The notes under the pieces are model-generated. The model was given only the letters and a program-made list of their open reading frames with translations. It did no database searches and was not told where the DNA came from. 64,000 nucleotides of DNA from Favolaschia claudopus (taxonomy: Eukaryota > Basidiomycota > Agaricomycetes > Agaricales > Mycenaceae). The stretch spans positions 434,001 to 498,000 of the forward strand of contig JAWWNJ010000099.1 in NCBI GenBank assembly GCA_037176885.1. The letters run 5' to 3'. Shown here piece by piece: positions 58,447 to 64,000 of the stretch. Each line of letters begins with the position of its first letter. Position 1 is the first letter of the stretch. The position numbers and the translations under genes are program-made.

Positions 58447-60443
58447 GCTTGTTACACAGACTCAATACAATTTATTACAACTCTACTTCAACTCAAGTTC
58501 AATTGACATTACAACTTATCACTTCAAAATTAAGTACTACAAACCTGCTTGCAACCAAGCGACTCCGGACTGAATAATAAAATTTTCTTGTTTTTCATTA
58601 GTTCTGGAGTAGTTGGAGATCGTGCCCGAAAAGACATTATCGGGCTGTCAGGCTGTCGGGGTAAGATATGCCCCGATCGTTTCCGAGCCCCTTCGATGAG
58701 GCGGCTGTCAGGCTGACGACCTGAAGCTCCCCGATAACAACGACCGCGGACGACCGTCGCCGGTAACAGGAAAAAGAAATTTGGCGACATTCTCTTAAGG
58801 TTCACACAAGATTTAGGATGAATCTACGTAGATTGATAGAAGTAAGTTAGGAGCTGTCGTTACAGGAGGGAACGACTCCCTTTTATAATCTACGAGGATC
58901 AATTATAGAATATTCAAGAAGTCAATGGAACCATGAGGAAAGTAGTGGATTATTCTACTGTACCTCTGATGACTCCGTCAGACCTTGCAAGTCAATATTG
59001 AATCTGATCGGTGCCGATCCAAGAGAGAGAGGTATGACGCTTTGCTGCTAAGTAAAGAACTTAGCAGCATTGACGTCATGAACACGGATGATCGTCAATG
59101 CCGAGAGCGCCGAGCGCGCGGGAAGACTCAAGAGCCGGATAACACCGATATCCATCACAGAGCCCCCCAGTCTTCGTGTGCGCGAAGAAATCAAAGGTAC
59201 AAGATTGTAGACCAGCTAATATTGAACACTAGACATTTAATGGTACACAGATTCTAGACTAGCTAGAAGTAGACTGCGACTCGCGCATGGTAGGAGTGGT
59301 CAACACGAATGTAATCTTACACCATGAGTTCGGCTAGCAAATCATGCACGGATTTAAGCTGGCGACGACGAATGCCGCGTGAGAGAACATCGTGAGCGGA
59401 TGCCGGAACAGGGGGCGGTTTCGAGGAGCGGGACTTGAATTGCCGGAACGGGCCATGTGGTGATGTAGGAGTTTCCGTTGTAGCTCCCAATGAGGACATG
59501 TTCGCAGTCTGGATTAAGCAGTCGAACAAGGGCTGAGTGCTTGATTTAAGTCAACGAAGAAAACTCGCAAGTGAAGACGAACCAAAATCCATCTTATTGG
59601 AGTACTCCTTGTTCGCCATGTAATTGCGAGCCATATGGCCTGCTTCTTCGCAATTTAACCAAAGTCCAGCAGACAAGACACACAAAAAAAATCCTGGCTC
59701 TATAGAATATCTAGAATCATGCTAAGATAATGTTCCGCCCAAAATCTGTGCCTCCCGTCCTCTATTGGGCTCAATAAAATACACGGTTCCCACTTTACAT
59801 CAACAAATGATGGTAATTTAAAAGTTGCAAAGTCATGTGACCATAATGGGCGCTTATTCCAAGTCCACTTTAGGGTGCGCATCGATTAAACACAACCAAA
59901 CAGGTCCCATCCTTGATGGGATCAGTGATGTCTCAAGTCGAAATTTTTTCAATTTTAATATTGCCTTTCTGGCAGCAGAGAAGGGGTCAGAGGTAGTTAA
60001 GTGAGCTGTCAGCAGTCCCTTACTGCATCTCCTTCCACCTATATGCTACTTCAATGAGGTAAGTATAACTTATATTAGGTTGTCTGCATTAGGAAATTGC
60101 GTAAGTGCACGTGGTTGATTGATTACTCGCATCAGTGATGTCTCAAATTGACCCAAGGAAAAAAACTATTTATTGTGAGTTTTTATCCAATCGAGAATCC
60201 CTCATGAGGGATTGAAGTACTATCTAATCGGAGTGTTTTGGCCAGAGGATCAGAAACCTGGAGGCTTTGATCATGTGCAATAAATTTCGTTCTTGTTTGA
60301 TGGTGTTTAAGCCTTGGGGTAAGCGATGCGCACCATTAGTTGGTTTTCTTAATTTGCGCTCAGAAAATGGTTAGAACTTAAATATTTAACCTTAAACAAG
60401 CTTAAGCACCCCGCCTTCGGCAGGGCCGGCTCGCTGCGCTCGC
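58447..60443. other. Mostly non-coding
   Basis: Contains imperfect repeats around GGCTGTCAGGCTG (58640-58720), palindromic AAAGAACTTAGCAGC words (59040-59075) and AT-rich stretches. The only candidate gene is the small minus frame at 59317-59499. Nothing else supported. Confidence 0.5.
59317..59499 (-). CDS. Small hypothetical ORF
   Basis: 60 codons from ATG 59499: MSSLGATTETPTSPHGPFRQ, then FKSRSSKPPPVPASAHDVLS and a basic end with a Leu-rich last turn. It reads more like protein than its surroundings, but no family, promoter or partner exon is evident. It could be a first exon. Confidence 0.25.
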   Translation of the reverse strand: MSSLGATTETPTSPHGPFRQFKSRSSKPPPVPASAHDVLSRGIRRRQLKSVHDLLAELMV

Positions 60444-60658
60444 GTCCCTCCCTACGGCTGGTGCACAGCTTGTCGGGGCCCCGTTTAAATTTTTTTGCGA
60501 TTGTTTTTGCTGGATTCCGTGCCCACGGCGCCGCACTGCCGCTCGCTGCACTCGCCGGCGCGCCGGCGCCGGGACCCCGTGATTTTCTATCAAAAAGCAC
60601 GTTACTTTCTGTCAAAAGTCACGTTACTAACGTCACCTGGTGTTTTCATGTATAGGAT
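60444..60658 (-). repeat. Dispersed GC-rich repeat, copy 2 (inverted)
   Basis: Inverse of 56732-56946 with scattered differences and a T/A-run replacing part of one side (TTTAAATTTTTTTGCG near 60484). A short direct repeat of flanking text (GGTTAGAACT.AAATAT) lies at 60368 and 60717. Confidence 0.8.
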
Positions 60659-61977
60659 AGGACCATGGGAACTCAGGCTGAGGCTAGATTTAACTGAAGG
60701 AATCATTAGAAGAAAAGGTTAGAACTCAAATATTCAACCTTCAACCATGGGGAACTCATGGCCGCAATTAGGCTGGGACTTTAATTTAACTGAACTAATC
60801 ATTAGATACTAGCGTCTTCGTTCCGGCCACAGTCTTTTTAAGCAGACATGGGTGAACCAGGAATAAGTTAGAGCTCAGATGACAGAGAAGTAAAACTGCG
60901 ACCGACAAAGATACCAGTCCGTCACATCAGTCACGGTGACGATGACGGGAGCTCCGAAAGCGTAGGCGAGCCGAAGCGAGCCAACGCGATCGGATCGGGG
61001 CGCGGCGATCGCGTCGAGACGAGCCGCGGCGGGAAAAGAAACAAATGAAAAGAGGGAGGGAGGCGGGGAGGGAGGCAAGCAGAGGGCGGGGAGAAGTGAC
61101 GAGAATGAATCTCAAGGGAATCATGTTCCCCGGACCCAGGCAGGGAGGAGAACTTGAATACATAGAAATGAATAAGATAATCTAATTCGTCGATGCGAAG
61201 ATGAGGAAGGGGAGGGGAAGAAAAAATGAAGGTGGGTGAAGGTGGGAATAACCATTCCAAAAAGCAAGGAATTGAATTCAAAACGAAGTGATAGAGCAAC
61301 GGAGAACAAACCAATATACCCCAACCAATCCCACAAATAGCACCGGGCCAACCCCAATTTTGAGGAAATGTTGAGTGTCCAGCGGCATTGAATTGAGGAG
61401 GTAATGAGAACAGAGAAGAGATGGCCTGTTTGGAGGAATTCAAACGTCGAAAGCTGGAGGCGGGAAGAGAGAGGAAGAAAGTCGACTTGAAGTGTTTGGC
61501 AGACAATCAAGACTGATTTATACGGACTATCGATATCGCTTACCCAAATCAAGCAGCGTGACATAGCCGATTGCTGCTGGCAATGGTGTCAACATACTTA
61601 CCTCGGTTATTTTGCAATGGACTGTCCTGCGGAGCCAAGGGACTGTGGCTTTTGGTACGCTGATGTGTTGATCGCCCGCGAAGATTTCTCTGCAACGCCC
61701 ACAGGCCTGAAAATTAACAGTCCAAGCGCTATCACAGGACAGTCCCATGAGCCCGAGTATTCCGTGGATGGCTGAGCTGTCGCGGCTGATAAGGAAGGCT
61801 GATAATCATGTAAGGTTTGCAGCGAATTCTCTTGACTCCCCAATTTTGGCTTGCTTGTGCATGATCCGACGCGTCTTCAGCGTGTTTCTATCAAGCTTGA
61901 GCACAGTACCCTTCATTTGGCCCGAGATTTTTCCAGGGAACAACGCGAAAAACACGCTATTTGACACGCGTCGAGTT
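60659..61977. other. No gene recognised
   Basis: A direct duplication of about 50 bp (CATGGGAACTCA...ATCATTAGA, 60663-60712 and 60747-60806). A purine-rich plus strand (61030-61260) opens two long minus frames (60931-61506 and 61121-61564) of low-complexity Ser/Pro/Leu text that I take as composition effects. Confidence 0.45.
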
Positions 61978-62461
61978 TTGGCTGCATGCAGGCCCCGGGA
62001 AGCTCCCGCCAAGCGTGCTCCGGAAAATCGCCCATTCCGGCCTCAAAGAGCCACTCGTTGCGACATTTTTGGGCTCAAAGAGCCACTTTTCGGAGAGGGT
62101 CCATCACGTGGATCAAATCGAAATAATTTGTTCTGAGGCTGAAAAATCCCGGACCACCACCGGCGCTATCTAAAATCTTGAAGAACACTTGCCGGGTTTC
62201 GTCAGTGCGATCCAAGCTCGTGCGAACGCCGAAGTTTGGCTCCAGCGTACGGCAGCACGAGATTGAAGAGGAGATGGGTCAAGATGGGTCGCAATTTGGC
62301 CTCAAGTTGCCTCAAAGAGCCACTTTCTGGAGGACCTTGGACGGATTTTGGGCGTAAAAGAGCCCCTTTTCGGAGAAGAAAATCGCAAAATATTGGCCTG
62401 AAAGAGCCACTTTTTCGGAGCAGGCCTGGCTGGAGCTTCCGGGGGCCTCTGCATGCAGCCC
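61978..62461. mobile_element. MITE-like element with five internal repeats
   Basis: GGCTGCATGCAGGCCCCGGG at the left and CCGGGGGCCTCTGCATGCAGCC at the right form imperfect inverted ends of about 55 bp. Inside are five copies of a word near AAAGAGCCACTTTTCGGAG (62044, 62075, 62312, 62356, 62401). No coding. Confidence 0.6.
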
Positions 62462-62821
62462 AAATTCATATTCTCAGTTAATTGCACTATCTTTACTGTG
62501 TTTACTAGGCTATACATACACTGACTCGGAATAATATCGGATCACCGGGTTCTAAAACTTTGGGCCGTTACTGAGGCTGGAGTGCGATAGGAGTTTCTAA
62601 AGTAGATAGTGTATGAAGTACCTTACCATGTACCCTTTCTACACATATAAGCTTGAGAGCTTGAGATCCAATTCGGCGGTGTTGTGGCAAGAGAGTGTGA
62701 TCATCGCGCACACGTGATCCAATTGTTTTTCCTGTTTGACAGCTGTCACATTGTTTAATCCGAACCACCACAACGACGCTCTAAACTCTGCTTTCTCTGC
62801 ATACAACTCATTCTCTACATC

Positions 62822-63872
62822 ATGTGCGACACCTCTGCCACGAAGAAATCAGCTATTGTCGCGCTGAAGGAGGCTGGCTGGTCGAATCGGGACGTGGCAG
62901 AAAAGGAAAATGTTGCGCCCTCTACCGGCTCCAGAATCAATGCCCGCTACGGACCAACCCACAATTTTGACGCGAAAACTCCCAGGCAAGGTCGCCCACG
63001 TAAATAGACGAGCGGGACATCCGTAAAGCACTCAGATTGCTGTCTTCAGGCAAAGCCAAGAATGCTTCGGACTTGCAGAGGAAATATTTCCCCCATTTGC
63101 ACGTCGATACAATCCGCGCTGCCCTCAAAAAACAAGGATTGAACGCCTATGTGCGTCAATCTCGACCCTTGTTGACACCAGCCCACCGGAGGAAGCGAAA
63201 AGAATGGGGCGGAACAGCATTGTTATTGGACACCGGAGGATTGGCGGGCGGTGATATTCTCAGATGAGTCAAAATTTAATATCATTGGGTCGGATGGGCG
63301 GCAGTGGTGTTGAGGGAGCCAGGGCAAGCAAGCGACCCCCGATATACCAAGAAGAAAGTCAAACACGGCGGCGGGAGTGTGATGGTGTGGGGGTGTATTA
63401 CCCGATATGGTGTCGGACAACTTCACCGGATCGACGGAATCATTGACCGCTTCGGTTACACCGACATCCTGGCCGAAAACCTCCCGCGGACCCTCGACAA
63501 GCATGATTTGGATCGCTCGACCGTCTATTTTCAGCAGGATGGCGATTCAAAGCATCGCTCCAAGCATGCTTTGGGGGTGGCTCGAGCTTGAAGGCTTCGA
63601 TGTTCTTCCCTGGGCGCCAAATTCACCGGATATGAACATCATTGAGAATCTTTGGGATCATCTGGAGACCATGGTGCGCGCTAGGGACCCACTGCCGAAG
63701 AACAAGGAGGAATTATGGGCCCGCTTTGAAGGAAGAGTGGGAAAAAATTGATCAGGCATATATCGACAAGTTATATGACAGCTTGCCTACTGGTGCGGGA
63801 TTTGTTGAAGGCAAATGGTGGGGAGACCCGTTACTAGTGGCTGGTATGTTTATTCCACCAACGATGCCTTGA
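62822..63872 (+). pseudogene. Tc1-type (DD34E) transposase, frameshifted
   Basis: From ATG 62822 the N-terminal helix-turn-helix reads KKSAIVALKEAGWSNRDVAE, followed by RINARYGPTHNFDAKTPRQG. After a frame change near 63005 come SDLQRKYFPHLHVDTIRAAL, LLTPAHRRKRKEW and the catalytic D in VIFSDESKFNIIGSDGRQW. A second change near 63318 leads to KHGGGSVMVWGCI and the second D (YFQQDGDSKHRSKH). A third, in a run of five G near 63575, leads to WAPNSPDMNIIENLWDHLE with the E 34 residues after the D. A fourth near 63718 precedes EEWEKIDQAYIDKLYDSLP. The order and spacing are those of Tc1 transposases. At least four shifts make it dead as read. Terminal repeats were not found; the right one may lie beyond the window. 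Confidence 0.85.
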
Positions 63873-64000
63873 ACGAGCGTTTCTGACTTCAATTGCCTAA
63901 ACCGGCCAAAACCAGATTTATGATTGGATCACCCATCATCACCAAACTGGCCATCCAGCGCCGAATTTTCAGTTTGCTTGCTCGATATTTTACATGTATA

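Noticed and set aside
60931..61564. Two overlapping minus-strand ORFs of 147 and 191 codons
   Set aside because: Ser/Pro/Leu-rich low-complexity text caused by a purine-rich plus strand. Two frames are open at once and no domain is visible.

Overview
This window looks like a transposon-dominated accessory region of a mushroom-forming basidiomycete (Agaricomycetes). The reasons are many 45-60 bp GT-AG introns, F-box/LRR proteins of the expanded agaric type, a Plavaka-type transposase, and large Ty3/gypsy, LINE, hAT and Tc1/IS630-like elements. I see no rRNA, CRISPR or operon. The only reasonably intact host-type gene is an F-box protein (28415-30199, minus). Other host-type sequence is fragmentary: two pieces of an F-box gene (906-1781), a CSC1/OSCA-type channel pseudogene (32199-32965) and a small hypothetical gene (57635-58299).

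Layout. 1-7136: the 3' end of a hAT element (1-233), gene fragments, several inverted-repeat elements, and a cluster of GTGAC/GTCAC motifs. 7137-25469: one LINE on the minus strand, recognisable as a single insertion because the same 17-bp target duplication sits next to its poly(A) tail (7137-7153) and at its 5'-truncated end (25453-25469). Inside the LINE is a 12,971-bp composite of Ty3/gypsy material (11240-24210), flanked by the 4-bp repeat GTTT. The composite mixes two LTR families: LTR-A (316 bp, four copies) belongs to a small gag-only element, and LTR-B (678 bp, two copies) to a pol-bearing element. They share primer site, polypurine tract and LTR termini, so A looks like a non-autonomous partner of B. 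Parts of the composite are permuted, and a 448-bp inverted repeat carries copies of the LINE/LTR-A junction.

25470-34219: short inverted-repeat elements, the F-box gene, the channel pseudogene and a LINE ORF1 remnant with a poly(A) tail. 34220-44788: a three-level nest. A TA-flanked Tc1-type element (34220-44788) contains a second inverted-repeat element (34449-44644), which contains an apparently young, intact Ty3/gypsy chromovirus (34649-44460). The chromovirus has identical 297-bp LTRs, a CATTT target duplication and one open reading frame of about 2985 codons. 44826-48175: a 166-bp element with TA flanks, then a complete hAT element (45371-48175, 8-bp duplication CTTACAGC) with a six-exon, internally shortened transposase. 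48305-50790: a foldback repeat and a truncated Plavaka transposase.

52134-56523: an old TA-flanked element split by a 3.6-kb transposon (52912-56509). This transposon has about 405-bp terminal inverted repeats and two convergent genes: an intact IS630-like DD34E transposase, and an acidic protein with a Cys/His cluster and a SAM-like C-terminus. This two-gene transposon, the repeated modules between nucleocapsid and protease in the chromovirus, and the LTR-A/LTR-B pair are the most interesting parts. The rest (56524-64000) holds dispersed repeats, a hypothetical gene, tRNA-like remnants, an inverted-repeat element with five copies of an internal motif, and a frameshifted Tc1-like transposase. 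All calls are from reading the sequence; no database search was run.
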